From Anaerolineales bacterium (GTDB taxonomy: Bacteria; Chloroflexota; Anaerolineae; 4572-78; J111): a stretch of DNA of 24,043 bases. Shown here piece by piece: positions 15,498 to 23,000 of this stretch. Each line of letters opens with the position of its first letter. The first letter of the stretch is position 1. Below the pieces are notes generated by a model. The model was not told the origin of the DNA. It saw only the letters and a program-made list of their open reading frames with translations, and did no database searches. Both the position numbers and the translations under genes were made by a program. The stretch lies in contig JAAUSP010000041.1 of assembly GCA_012032575.1 (NCBI GenBank), positions 1 to 24,043 on the forward strand, in the 5' to 3' direction.

Positions 15498-15773
15498 CTA
15501 TTCTGCTGATGCCAAACCAAGCCGTTCTCGTACTTGGTCAAGGGTATATATGCCCGGCTCAAGGGAACGTTCTTTGAGCAAGGCCCTGATTGCTTTATTT
15601 TGGCGTGTGAGCGCGACCTCCCCACTGAAATCTTCATCTTCATCATTTTCGTCAACTTCAGCCACAATAAAAGTTTTCCCTGTAGGGGTATGAACGAGAA
15701 GGTAATCATTATGAGCCAGAGCAAAAATTTCTTCAACACTAGCCGACTTTGTAGTGAGGTCAATTGTTTTCAT
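15498..15773 (-). CDS. Antitoxin-like small protein paired with RelE/ParE-type toxin
   Basis: The 91-residue acidic protein (cluster 'DENDEDEDF' in the middle) starts 'MKTIDLTTKSASVEEIFALA' and 'HNDYLLVHTPTGKTFIVAEVD', a pattern seen in small antitoxins adjacent to RelE/ParE toxins. No clear helix-turn-helix is visible. The ATG (15773) overlaps the toxin stop codon (TTATGA), so the pair is translationally coupled, with the toxin gene first, the less common order. It presumably binds and neutralises the toxin. The identification rests mainly on size, charge and position. Confidence 0.7.
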   Translation of the reverse strand: MKTIDLTTKSASVEEIFALAHNDYLLVHTPTGKTFIVAEVDENDEDEDFSGEVALTRQNKAIRALLKERSLEPGIYTLDQVRERLGLASAE

Positions 15774-16069
15774 AACGTATACTCCTTGCCCCGAATAAAG
15801 AGCTTGTTGTGCTCCTTATAGCCAATAGCTTTAATTTTAACCGAGCTTTCCGCGTGAGCAATATCATAAAAGATACGATAAGAACCGACTCGTAATTCCC
15901 ATTCTGCTAAAGGGTTAGACTCAAGTTGTTTGCGATTACGTGTTTCAATATGTGGTTGGTGAACAAGTTGCAGGCTAATGGCATCAAGAATAAGACTTTG
16001 CTCGTATTTTTTGAAAAAGGCCAAATCCTCAAATGCACTATTGGTGAATTCCAGGACGAATTTAGCCAC
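15770..16069 (-). CDS. RelE/ParE superfamily toxin
   Basis: The 99-residue protein has the RelE/ParE fold signature: 'FTNSAFEDLAFFKKY' at the start, then 'NPLAEWELRVGSYRIFYDI' and a final strand 'VKIKAIGYKEHNKLFIRG'. Members act as ribosome-dependent mRNA interferases or gyrase poisons; which applies here is not clear. The start is GTG (16069) with GAGG 7 bases upstream; no better ATG exists in frame. The gene is transcribed first, followed by the overlapping antitoxin-like gene and then msrA. Confidence 0.8.
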   Translation of the reverse strand: MAKFVLEFTNSAFEDLAFFKKYEQSLILDAISLQLVHQPHIETRNRKQLESNPLAEWELRVGSYRIFYDIAHAESSVKIKAIGYKEHNKLFIRGKEYTL

Positions 16070-16106
16070 ACCGACCTCGGTACAGATTAAACCCTTTCTC
16101 TTTAGA

Positions 16107-16115
16107 AGTATACCA
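16107..16115 (-). promoter_or_regulatory. Extended -10 promoter for the toxin-antitoxin pair
   Basis: On the minus strand TGG precedes TATACT (16112-16107), an extended -10 element; only a weak -35 (TTTTGA, 17 bp upstream) is present. The start site would lie about 30 bases upstream of the toxin GTG. Confidence 0.55.
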
Positions 16116-16149
16116 TACGCTTTAATTGCTCAAAAGGAACGGGTGAAAT

Positions 16150-17166
16150 TTACACCTTCCGCCCGACGGCCTTGGCCAAGGCCCGCACCCGGTCCATCAA
16201 CTCGCGGAATTGGGGCAGGGTCAGTGACTGGTCGCCGTCGGATACAGCGTGGTCGGGGTCGGGGTGGGTTTCGAGGATGAGGCCATCGGCCCCGGCGGCG
16301 ACACTGGCCAGTGTCACCGGGCTGACATGGCGGCGCACCCCAATGGCGTGGCTGGGGTCGGCGACAATGGGCAGGTGGGTCAGCTCTTTGAGCAGGGGAA
16401 TGGCGTTGATATCAAAAGTGTTGCGGGTGTATTTGTTGTCAAAGGTGCGAATGCCCCGCTCGCACAGCATCACCCGGTTGTTGCCGTGAGCCAGAATGTA
16501 TTCGGCGGCCATGAGCAAATCTTCGATGGTGGCCGACATGCCCCGCTTGAGCAGCACCGGCTTGTGGGCCTGGCCAACCGCGTTGAGCAGGTCGAAGTTT
16601 TGCATATTGCGCGCGCCGATTTGCAGCACGTCGGCGTAAATGGCGACCAGGGCCACTTTGTTGGGCGACATGACCTCGGTAACGATGGGCAGGCCGGTGG
16701 CTTCGCGGGCTTCGGCCAGTAGTTTGAGACCCTGCTCACCCATCCCCTGAAAGCTGTAGGGCGAACTGCGCGGCTTGTACGCGCCGCCGCGCAGAAAGGT
16801 GGCCCCAGCTTCTTTGACCGCGTGGGCTGTTCCAGCAGTTTGTTCCCGGCTTTCCACGCTGCACGGCCCGGCCATCACCGCCAATTGCTCACCGCCGATG
16901 GTCACATCGCCAATGGTGAAAGTGGTATCCTCGCGGCGAAAGGCCCGGCTGGCCAGCTTATACTTTTGGGTAATCGCCAGCGTTTCCTTGACGCCGGGCA
17001 TCTGGCCCAGGTGAAAAGGGTCGAGCGGCTGGCCTTTGCCTTGCAGCCCAATAAAGGTTTCGCCGGAATCGTGGGAAATGTGGGTTTGCCAGCCCCTGGC
17101 TTCAACCTCAGCAACGACGTTGTCTATTTCAAAGGGCGTGGCTTCGGAATGCATGATGATAATCAT
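16150..17166 (-). CDS. aroF: 3-deoxy-7-phosphoheptulonate (DAHP) synthase, AroF type
   Basis: This enzyme condenses phosphoenolpyruvate and erythrose 4-phosphate, the first step of the shikimate pathway. The 338-residue product has an N-terminal ferredoxin-like regulatory domain (residues 1-70, beginning '[18 protein letters not shown]'), as in the Thermotoga-type enzymes regulated by tyrosine and phenylalanine. Catalytic blocks are 'AGPCSVES' (metal Cys), '[15 protein letters not shown]', '[10 protein letters not shown]', '[12 protein letters not shown]', '[10 protein letters not shown]' (metal His) and '[13 protein letters not shown]' (metal Glu and Asp). The start ATG at 17166 overlaps the pheA stop as ATGA. 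An upstream in-frame ATG at 17223 would lie inside pheA and lacks a ribosome site. With pheA it forms a phenylalanine-directed operon. Confidence 0.95.
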   Translation of the reverse strand: MIIIMHSEATPFEIDNVVAEVEARGWQTHISHDSGETFIGLQGKGQPLDPFHLGQMPGVKETLAITQKYKLASRAFRREDTTFTIGDVTIGGEQLAVMAGPCSVESREQTAGTAHAVKEAGATFLRGGAYKPRSSPYSFQGMGEQGLKLLAEAREATGLPIVTEVMSPNKVALVAIYADVLQIGARNMQNFDLLNAVGQAHKPVLLKRGMSATIEDLLMAAEYILAHGNNRVMLCERGIRTFDNKYTRNTFDINAIPLLKELTHLPIVADPSHAIGVRRHVSPVTLASVAAGADGLILETHPDPDHAVSDGDQSLTLPQFRELMDRVRALAKAVGRKV

Positions 17167-18080
17167 GAGTCTACCTGAAAAGTTGGCAGGTTGGCAGGTT
17201 GGTTTTGTTCCGCCATCCTCCAATCCTCCAATCTTCCAGCCTTCCTTTCCTCTTCTAAATGGGGCGTGGTGGCCATAGGGTAAGAGCCAAGCATTTTGAC
17301 CAGACCGGCCCGGCGCAGCAGCCCGAGCAGGGCCGCCTCGGCGGGGGGGTCTTGCCAGTGACCTTCAAAATCAAGGTAAAAAAGGTACTGCCAGGGCCGG
17401 TTGCGGCGAGGCCGGGATTCGATTTTGGTCAGGTTGATGTTGCGCTCGGCAAATTCGCCCAGGCAGTGGTAGAGCGAGCCGGGCAAATGGCGGGCGCTGA
17501 AAATAAGCGATGTTTTGCAGCGCTGGGCGCGGGGCGGGTCTTCGCTGCCCAGCACAAAGAAGCGGGTGTAATTAAAGGCGGCATCCTCGATCTCCTCTTC
17601 CAGGATGTCAAGCTTGTAAATTTGGGCGGCCAGGCTGCTGGCAATCACCCCCAGGTCGGGTTCCGGGCGGGCGGCCAAATCGCGGGCGCTGCTGGCCGTA
17701 TCGGAGGCCGGGATTTGTTCCAGTTCATAGCGGGCAATGAATTTTTCACACTGCTGCAAGGATAGCAGGGTGGATTTGACCCGCTTCAAATCGGCCAGTT
17801 TGACCCCCGGCGCGGCCATCAGCGTATGCTGGACCCGCATAATCACCTCGGCCTGAATGCGCAGGTCGCGCTCCATCAATAGTTCGTAGGCGCGCGGCAC
17901 CGACCCGGCCAGCGCATTTTCGACGGGCAGCATGCCCAGATTGGCATGGCCCCGCTCGACGGCTTCAAAAATATCTTCGAGGGTGCGGCACGGGGCGGTT
18001 TTGGTTTCCGGGCCAAAAAATTGGTAAATGGCGTTTTCGGAATAAGCGCCGGCAACGCCTTGAAAGGCTACAGTTGGCAT
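17163..18080 (-). CDS. pheA: Prephenate dehydratase with repeat-derived C-terminal tail
   Basis: PheA converts prephenate to phenylpyruvate in phenylalanine synthesis. The catalytic part (1-180) shows '[12 protein letters not shown]', '[13 protein letters not shown]' and 'NYTRFFVL', the N-x-TRF active-site motif. The ACT domain follows (about 185-265) with '[22 protein letters not shown]' and 'ESRP', the phenylalanine-binding motif, so feedback inhibition is expected. The start ATG at 18080 has GAGGAG just upstream. The conserved protein ends near '[10 protein letters not shown]'; the last ~26 residues are encoded by the short-unit repeat hairpin at 17182-17241, which has extended the frame. 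Its stop overlaps aroF (ATGA). A clear promoter lies at 18170-18198. Confidence 0.95.
   Translation of the reverse strand: MPTVAFQGVAGAYSENAIYQFFGPETKTAPCRTLEDIFEAVERGHANLGMLPVENALAGSVPRAYELLMERDLRIQAEVIMRVQHTLMAAPGVKLADLKRVKSTLLSLQQCEKFIARYELEQIPASDTASSARDLAARPEPDLGVIASSLAAQIYKLDILEEEIEDAAFNYTRFFVLGSEDPPRAQRCKTSLIFSARHLPGSLYHCLGEFAERNINLTKIESRPRRNRPWQYLFYLDFEGHWQDPPAEAALLGLLRRAGLVKMLGSYPMATTPHLEEERKAGRLEDWRMAEQNQPANLPTFQVDS
17182..17241. repeat. TTGGCAG/TTGGAGG heptamer hairpin inside the pheA 3' end
   Basis: On the plus strand the left arm (17182-17208) has tandem GTTGGCAG-type units. The right arm (17214-17241) has CCTCCAAT units whose complement, ATTGGAGG, matches the left arm imperfectly. 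The element lies wholly inside the pheA frame and codes for its non-conserved C-terminal tail. Confidence 0.65.
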
Positions 18081-18099
18081 AGACTCCTCTGGGGTATTT

Positions 18100-18168
18100 G
18101 GAGATTAGAGATTGGAGATTAGAGATTGGAGATTGTTTAGCAACCTTCAATTTCCAGTTTCCAATGCT
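18100..18168. repeat. Five tandem (G/A)GAGATT heptamers with a facing diverged arm
   Basis: Positions 18100-18134 hold five perfect heptamers, alternating GGAGATT and AGAGATT. The segment 18141-18168, when complemented, reads as diverged units of the same kind, so the whole can fold as an imperfect hairpin. Given the promoter at 18170-18198, it would occupy nearly the entire 5' untranslated region of the pheA mRNA. Confidence 0.75.
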
Positions 18169-18169
18169 C

Positions 18170-18198
18170 AGTGTAACATGAAGGGTAGGGCAAGTCAA
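18170..18198 (-). promoter_or_regulatory. Sigma70 promoter for pheA-aroF
   Basis: On the minus strand TTGACT (18198-18193) and TACACT (18175-18170) are separated by exactly 17 bp. The start site would be near 18163. The left target duplication of the MITE begins 3 bases upstream of the -35 box. Confidence 0.75.
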
Positions 18199-18200
18199 AG

Positions 18201-18298
18201 TAAAAACAGGGGTGCGTCCCAATTTTTAGGCGATAGACCTCATAGGTTTTCAAAACCTATGAGGTCTGCCTAAAATCTGGAACAAACCCTAAAAACAG
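18201..18298. mobile_element. 80-bp MITE with 9-bp target-site duplication
   Basis: The element 18210-18289 is flanked by identical direct repeats TAAAAACAG (18201-18209 and 18290-18298). It folds end to end. Outer arms of 22 bp (18210-18231 with 18268-18289) match at 17 positions and start GGGTGCGTCCC and end GGAACAAACCC. A 3-base bulge GAT follows, then a perfect 16-bp inner palindrome (AGACCTCATAGGTTTT and its complement around one C, 18235-18267). There is no coding capacity, so it must move by a transposase encoded elsewhere. The inner palindrome resembles dispersed repeats I recall from Chloroflexota and cyanobacterial genomes. Confidence 0.85.
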
Positions 18299-18382
18299 TA
18301 ACAGTTTGACGAATCGGTGGCAATGTGTACCATGTTTCCAACAATGCGCCTTGACAGGCAGCCATGATAACGGAGCTGGTCT

Positions 18383-19470
18383 ATGTCTTCAGAAAACAAC
18401 TCAATTGACCTGTCCGCCCCGCCGCGATCGCCAAAATTTCTGACGCGGCTCAAATTTTTGGCTCTTATCGGCGGACTGGCTGCACTGTTGCTGGCTTGCA
18501 CCCCTCAAGAACCACCGCCGCTGCCCACGCCCATTCCCACTGCCACCCGTCCCATGGCCATTCCCGATAATGACAATGTCGAGGCGTTAAACGCGGCCAA
18601 GGCAGCTCTGGGAGATTTTGAGTTCGGCTTTGCCTCGCTGTTGGAAGAAGAGGCGACCAAAATCGTCATCGAGCCGGGGCCGTTGGGCGAAATCGCTCGC
18701 CTGGCTTATCCACCCCAGCCGGCCAACCCGGCGGAGTGGCCGGCTGTAGACAGCTTTATTCTCGCTTACGCTATCCAGCAGTCGCTGTTGCAGTCGCCCC
18801 AGGTGCATGGGGTTGCGTTGGGCCGGTTTGGGGTGGCCGCCCGCTGGATGATTTGCAGGATCGGGTTGACCATGTAGCGGTGTGGGCGCGTTTTGCCGAC
18901 GGTAGCCAGGCCATTGTTGATTTTTCGCCGCTGGCCAGCAGCTTTGGCTCGCTGCACAGCGCCACCGAATTACTCACCGACGAGAGCCAGATTGAGAGTC
19001 AGTTTGCCCAGTGGCGTCAAGGCGTGCCGTTGGACCTGCTCCAGCCTATGAAAGTGGTGACGAAACAGAATAACACTTACTACCTGCTGGCCCAGGTCTT
19101 GGTCACGTCCGACCGGTATCATTTTTCGCTGCGGCTGCACCTGACCCAGACCGCCACTCCCATCCGGCCTTTACGGCTGACGCGCGGGGCCGGGGTCGAG
19201 GTAGAAATCAAGCGGACCGATTACGAAGCCCTGCGCAAGCTGTTGCTGGCCGACGGCCCCACCGCTTTCAACCAGCAGCCCGAACTTTTGACTCGCAGCG
19301 GCGACCCCGATGCCGGCATGCAAGCGGTACTCAATGAGCAGTTGCCGCTGTTGTGGCATTTGGTGACCAAGCTGGACCATCATTTGCCTCCCCCGGATGC
19401 CACCCCGGTCCCCACCGTAACCCCTACCCCGACGGCGACTCGCCCGGCTTTGCCGCAGGATACTTCTTAA
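18383..19470 (+). CDS. Putative lipoprotein of unknown function (one frameshift)
   Basis: A hydrophobic signal segment (about 26-38) ends in the lipobox LLAC, followed by a Pro/Thr-rich spacer ('PPPLPTPIPTATRP'). The acylated Cys is near residue 39, so the protein should be anchored on the outer face of the membrane. The start ATG follows GGAG. The frame breaks near 18835, between 'GVALGRFG' and 'GRPLDDLQDRVDHVAVWARF'. Adding one base gives 362 residues. The middle is a globular domain I do not recognise ('SQAIVDFSPLASSFGSLHSA', 'VTKQNNTYYLLAQVLVTSDRYHF'), and the C-terminus is again Pro/Thr-rich ('TPVPTVTPTPTATRPALP'). Many Chloroflexota surface proteins have such spacers. It stands alone on this strand and converges with the CoA-ligase-like gene. 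Confidence 0.75.
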
Positions 19471-19538
19471 GGCCGGGTGAACTGCCCCTCTGGCCCAAAA
19501 TTGACAATCCCATAACCGCGTTTAAAATTGGCCCGCTG

Positions 19539-20870
19539 CTAAAGGAAATGAGCCTGAACCTCGAGTCTCCAATCTCTCAGAGTTCTTTTGGCTATGGTTG
19601 GAAGATTGGCTGGATCTTCAGGATAAGTTTTTATAATAACATCGAGTTGGTCGGACTGCCGGGCCAGGCGAATGGCCGGAACAGCAGCGAGGGCTTGATA
19701 AATAGTCGAGGCCAGGCCGCTGGCGGCATTTTTAGTCACTTTGACATCCAGGCACAAACAATCTTTGCCCGCCTCATTTGTCACGGCGGCGGAAAAATTT
19801 AAGAGACCTGCCAGAGGAAAGAGCGCTTCATCCAGCTCAGCCATCGTCAGATAATCGCTTCCGCCGATTTTTACGGAGCCGCCGAGCCGGTTTTTGACTC
19901 TGGCCAGGGTTTTCAAAACCGTACCACACGGGCAGTTGTCAGGAATGAAGCGGCTGACATCACCGGTGCGATAGCGGATCAGCGGCATACCGCGCCGGGT
20001 GAGGGTGGAAAAGACAATCTCGCCAGACTCGCCCTCTGCCACCGGCTGGCCTGTGTCTGGATCAATGATCTCCACGTATAAATCGGCTTCGCGTATGTGA
20101 TAGCCGCGCCTGACCTGACACTCCACCCCGCCGCCCAGGCCCATCTCGGTCATTCCATAGTGGTTGTAGACCTGGCAGCCCCAGGTCCGCTCGACCACCA
20201 CCTTGATGGCCTCCGGCACGTGGTCGGCGGTCAGCAGGACGCTTTTCAAGGCTAGATTAGTTTCCCCGTGTCGGGCCAGGGCCAGCACATGCGTGGGCAG
20301 TCCCACCAGGCCGGTCACTTTTTCCTCAGCCATCACTTTCAGGGTCAGCACGGCGTCTCGAACCGGCCCGTGCTTGATCCCCACCGCGCCGAGTCGCGGC
20401 AGCGCCATCGCCAGCAAATCACCGACGCTGCCCGGCCTGTCACCCGGCAGAAGGATCAACACTCGGTCTCCGGCCCCGGTGAAGGTGGACATGCCGATGT
20501 GGAAGAAATCCAGGGTTAGTTCCTGGTCTTCCCTGGTAAAATAGAGGCGTTTGGGTTCGCCGGTGGTGCCGGAGCTATCGAGGGTGACAACCCGCTGAAT
20601 GTCGTCCTGAGAAACGCACAGCAACGACAAGGCACTGCGGCGAATGTCGTCGGGGGTGGTGAAGGGGAATTGGGCCAGCGCTGCCAGGGATGAAAGCTCC
20701 GGCGGCGCGTCGGCCAGGTGTCGCCGGTAAAATTGGCTCTTTGTTCTGACCAGGCCCAGAGTTGCCTGCAACTGCCGCAGTTGATACGCCTCGATTTCCG
20801 CGCGGGTGAGGCGCTCGACCGGGCAGCCGATTTTGTGGGCTATCCAGGGTTCGAGGGGGGTAAGTTGCAC
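19539..20870 (-). CDS. AMP-dependent CoA-ligase-like enzyme (DVU_1553-like family)
   Basis: The product is a member of the acyl/aryl-adenylate-forming superfamily, related to phenylacetate-CoA ligase. The P-loop 'SSGTTGEPKRLYF' and the later adenylate motifs 'YNHYGMTEMGLGGGVEC', 'GEIVFSTLTRRGMPLIRYRTGD' and 'RVKNRLGGSVKIGG' are present. The short C-terminal lid is typical of PaaK-like enzymes. I chose GTG at 20870 (443 residues), with GGAG 5 bases ahead; residues upstream of it come from repeat and spacer sequence and look unlike the family. A cysteine pair 'DNCPCGT' is near residue 345. It is the last gene of a cluster with a radical SAM protein, and NCBI has (from memory) a family name after D. 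vulgaris DVU_1553. Its acid substrate is unknown. Confidence 0.8.
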   Translation of the reverse strand: MQLTPLEPWIAHKIGCPVERLTRAEIEAYQLRQLQATLGLVRTKSQFYRRHLADAPPELSSLAALAQFPFTTPDDIRRSALSLLCVSQDDIQRVVTLDSSGTTGEPKRLYFTREDQELTLDFFHIGMSTFTGAGDRVLILLPGDRPGSVGDLLAMALPRLGAVGIKHGPVRDAVLTLKVMAEEKVTGLVGLPTHVLALARHGETNLALKSVLLTADHVPEAIKVVVERTWGCQVYNHYGMTEMGLGGGVECQVRRGYHIREADLYVEIIDPDTGQPVAEGESGEIVFSTLTRRGMPLIRYRTGDVSRFIPDNCPCGTVLKTLARVKNRLGGSVKIGGSDYLTMAELDEALFPLAGLLNFSAAVTNEAGKDCLCLDVKVTKNAASGLASTIYQALAAVPAIRLARQSDQLDVIIKTYPEDPANLPTIAKRTLRDWRLEVQAHFL

Positions 20871-20938
20871 CTTTTCTCCGAAAATCAAAGGGGAATACAG
20901 AGGATCACACAACTCCCCTTCTTTGCACTCTTTGAATA

Positions 20939-21029
20939 GAACGCAGATAAACGCCAAGAACACAAATTTACGCAGATAATTTCAAGGAAAAATCAGCGAA
21001 AATCAGTTGAATCTGCGTCATCTGCGTTC
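20939..21029. repeat. Dispersed-type repeat with ACGCAGAT ends
   Basis: Perfect 10-bp ends GAACGCAGAT (20939-20948) and ATCTGCGTTC (21020-21029) face each other. Inside are further ACGCAGAT, AATCTGCGT and AATCAGCGAAAATCAG pieces. This matches, from memory, a 'NACGCAGAT...CTGATTTTCGCTGATTTTT' repeat found in many copies in several bacterial phyla. The 3' end of the radical SAM gene, including its stop codon, lies inside it. Confidence 0.7.
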
Positions 21030-22471
21030 CGATATAAAGAGTGTCCGTGTCGGTCCGTCAAATTATAGGCGCAGAACGGCACCAATCCTCCGGCGGGGCT
21101 GACATTGATAATATAACAATCGCGCAGCCGCTCCAAATCCAGGTTCCAGGCATCCTGAAAAGCCATGCCCGAAATACAAAAGGTGTGCGTTCGGGCGCGG
21201 GCCAGCAGCTCGTCCCAGCCGCCGAGGCTGGGACCATGCCCCGCTGGCAGCTCAATCGGCTGGGGCGCTGACCAATGCCTGGCCGTCACCAACCGCGATT
21301 TAAGCGCACCTTCGTCGGCCCGTTCCGGCTGGCCGCAGCAGCTTACGCCGGAGGTGTGGCGAGTCAGCGGTTTTAATTCACCGTCGGGCATCAGGATAAA
21401 ATTGGCATGGAAGGAGCACATGGCATTTTCGCCGCCGGGGGGTTTGAAACTGTCTCGCCGAACCCGGCCATTTGTCTGCGTCTCAATGGCACAAATGACT
21501 TCGGGGATGGTGATTCGCTCGGCGTCACTGGGCGGCTGGGGATAACGGCCAAGATAGCTGACCGGCTGGAAGTGGACGCCCCGCACCCCCGGCGCATATT
21601 CCAGGGCCAGGCGAATGATGTCGCCAATGTTATCCGTGTTGATGCCAGGGACCAGCGTCGGAACCAGCACCACGCCGAGGCCGTGCTCAAGGCAGCGCTC
21701 GATGGCCTGTTTTTTTCGAGCCAGCAGCTTGCCGCCGCGCATTTTTTGCTGGATTTCGTCGCGGGTGCCGTCGAGCTGCAAAAAAACGGTGGACAACCCG
21801 GCGGCTTGCAATTTTTGCAAGTAATCCCGGTCTCTGGCCAGGCGCAGGCCGTTGGTGTTGACCTGGAAAAAGGTGAAACCCAGTGACCGGCCCAGAGTGA
21901 TGATCTCCGGCAGGTCATCCCGCACGCATGGCTCGCCGCCGGAAAGCTGGATATTGAACGGGCCGCCTGCCGCCAACAGCCGCCGATACCACGCCTCAAT
22001 CGCTTCAAGGGATGGATCCGCTGCTTGCTTGCCGCCGGCATTGGCAAAACAAAAGGCGCAGCGCAGGTCGCAGCGCTGAGTTACTTCCAGCAGTACACAG
22101 CAGGGCTGCTGGCGATGGTCGGGGCAGAGGCCGCAGTCAAAGGGACAGCCCTGTTGCACCTGGGTGAACGGATTTTGAGGCGAGGTGGGAATCTTGGGCC
22201 GAACCCAACCGGCAAAATCAGGCTGCCCCCGCCAGATAATCGTCCGAAAGGAGCCGTGCTGCGGGCAGTTTTTTTCCAGATACACGTCCTCCCCGCGCCT
22301 CACCCGCCGGGCCGGAATCCGGGCCAGACATTCCGGGCAAACGCTTTCGGTGGTGGAGAGGAGTTCCTCAGACGCCGCCGCTTGGCTGCAACATGCAGAG
22401 GAAACCAGCGACAGGTCAAAAGCTGGTTCAAATTTTATCGGCTGGGCTAGTTTTTGGTCACAACAGTTCAT
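20993..22471 (-). CDS. Radical SAM protein of the TrsS-like type
   Basis: The 492-residue protein has the radical SAM cluster motif CDLRCAFC (Cys134, 138, 141), then the 'LSGGEPCVRDDL' SAM-binding motif. It carries many extra cysteines: 'CPECLARIPARRV' with 'KNCPQHG' (45-72), and 'GCPFDCGLCP' (109-117). These suggest zinc or auxiliary Fe-S sites, as in the MJ0619-like methylases. Late blocks are 'GVRGVHFQPVSYLGRYP' and 'NVSPAGGLVPFCAYNLTD'. I recall a NCBI family 'radical SAM (seleno)protein TrsS' with this neighbourhood; here no Sec is needed. The ATG overlaps the previous gene's stop by one base (TAATG). The last ~12 residues ('RNADDADSTDFR') and the stop are encoded by the repeat at 20939-21029. 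Confidence 0.85.
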   Translation of the reverse strand: MNCCDQKLAQPIKFEPAFDLSLVSSACCSQAAASEELLSTTESVCPECLARIPARRVRRGEDVYLEKNCPQHGSFRTIIWRGQPDFAGWVRPKIPTSPQNPFTQVQQGCPFDCGLCPDHRQQPCCVLLEVTQRCDLRCAFCFANAGGKQAADPSLEAIEAWYRRLLAAGGPFNIQLSGGEPCVRDDLPEIITLGRSLGFTFFQVNTNGLRLARDRDYLQKLQAAGLSTVFLQLDGTRDEIQQKMRGGKLLARKKQAIERCLEHGLGVVLVPTLVPGINTDNIGDIIRLALEYAPGVRGVHFQPVSYLGRYPQPPSDAERITIPEVICAIETQTNGRVRRDSFKPPGGENAMCSFHANFILMPDGELKPLTRHTSGVSCCGQPERADEGALKSRLVTARHWSAPQPIELPAGHGPSLGGWDELLARARTHTFCISGMAFQDAWNLDLERLRDCYIINVSPAGGLVPFCAYNLTDRHGHSLYRNADDADSTDFR

Positions 22472-22914
22472 TATTCCGGCCCCGCCAGGTCATAACCATG
22501 TTCGACCAGTAATTCTTTGACCCGTTGAAAAGTTCCGGCCACCATCAGCGGGCAGCGAGTAGCCATATTTTTACCGCCCGGGCCGAGAATATCGGCGCAG
22601 CGAATACTGCCATAGCTCTCGCCATATTCCTGTTTAAACCATTTGACCAAATCCATAATCATAAAATCCAGCCGGGGGTCCTGTTCGTCTTCCGGCAGCC
22701 CCTTGCCGGCATACAGACCCAACAAAACCGCGCCGCCGCTGAGCGCCCCGCACAGTTCGCCGGAGAAACCCAGGCCCCCGGCCAGGCCATGCACCGCCCT
22801 GACCAAATCGGGGTTCTCTTTGCCCTGCAATTCCAGACCCAGCTTTAGCAAAATCTGGCTGCAATAAAAGCCCTCCGCTTTCATTTCTCGCATGCGGTCC
22901 ATCAGATCATCCAT
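22471..22914 (-). CDS. C_GCAxxG_C_C family protein (DVU_1555-like)
   Basis: The 147-residue protein belongs to the small redox-type family named after its conserved cysteine pattern. Visible here: Cys in 'EGFYCSQILL' (about residue 18), 'GLGFSGELCGALSGGAVLLGLYAG' as the GCAxxG region (with ELCGALSGG), 'IRCADILG' and 'TRCPLMV'. Members probably bind Fe-S clusters or metals. The start ATG (22914) has GAGGAG upstream. The stop overlaps the radical SAM start (TAATG), so the two proteins are made in a coupled way and may act together. In the Desulfovibrio cluster the same neighbours occur, as I recall. The function is unknown. Confidence 0.85.
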   Translation of the reverse strand: MDDLMDRMREMKAEGFYCSQILLKLGLELQGKENPDLVRAVHGLAGGLGFSGELCGALSGGAVLLGLYAGKGLPEDEQDPRLDFMIMDLVKWFKQEYGESYGSIRCADILGPGGKNMATRCPLMVAGTFQRVKELLVEHGYDLAGPE

Positions 22915-22947
22915 AGATCAATCTCCTCGGAAGGCACGATGAGGCGA

Positions 22948-22988
22948 TGAGGCGAGGAGGCGAAGAAATCTTTCGCCTCCTCGCCTCA
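22948..22988. repeat. Perfect 17-bp hairpin of TGAGGCGA-type units
   Basis: TGAGGCGAGGAGGCGAA (22948-22964) and its exact reverse complement (22972-22988) flank a 7-base loop. Additional units of the same type extend on both sides, over about 22934-23006. It fills the gap between the methyltransferase and the C_GCAxxG gene. It may modulate read-through within the cluster. It is related in sequence to the element at 24-90. Confidence 0.8.
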
Positions 22989-23000
22989 CGTCTCCTCGCC

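Noticed and set aside
18235..18267. Simple terminator between pheA and the lipoprotein gene
   Set aside because: The perfect palindrome is the core of a larger element with terminal inverted repeats and a 9-bp target duplication, and it lies upstream of both genes, so a MITE explains it better.
20993..22471. Selenocysteine codon in the radical SAM gene
   Set aside because: The frame is fully open with Cys at the cysteine-rich sites; no in-frame TGA needs read-through.
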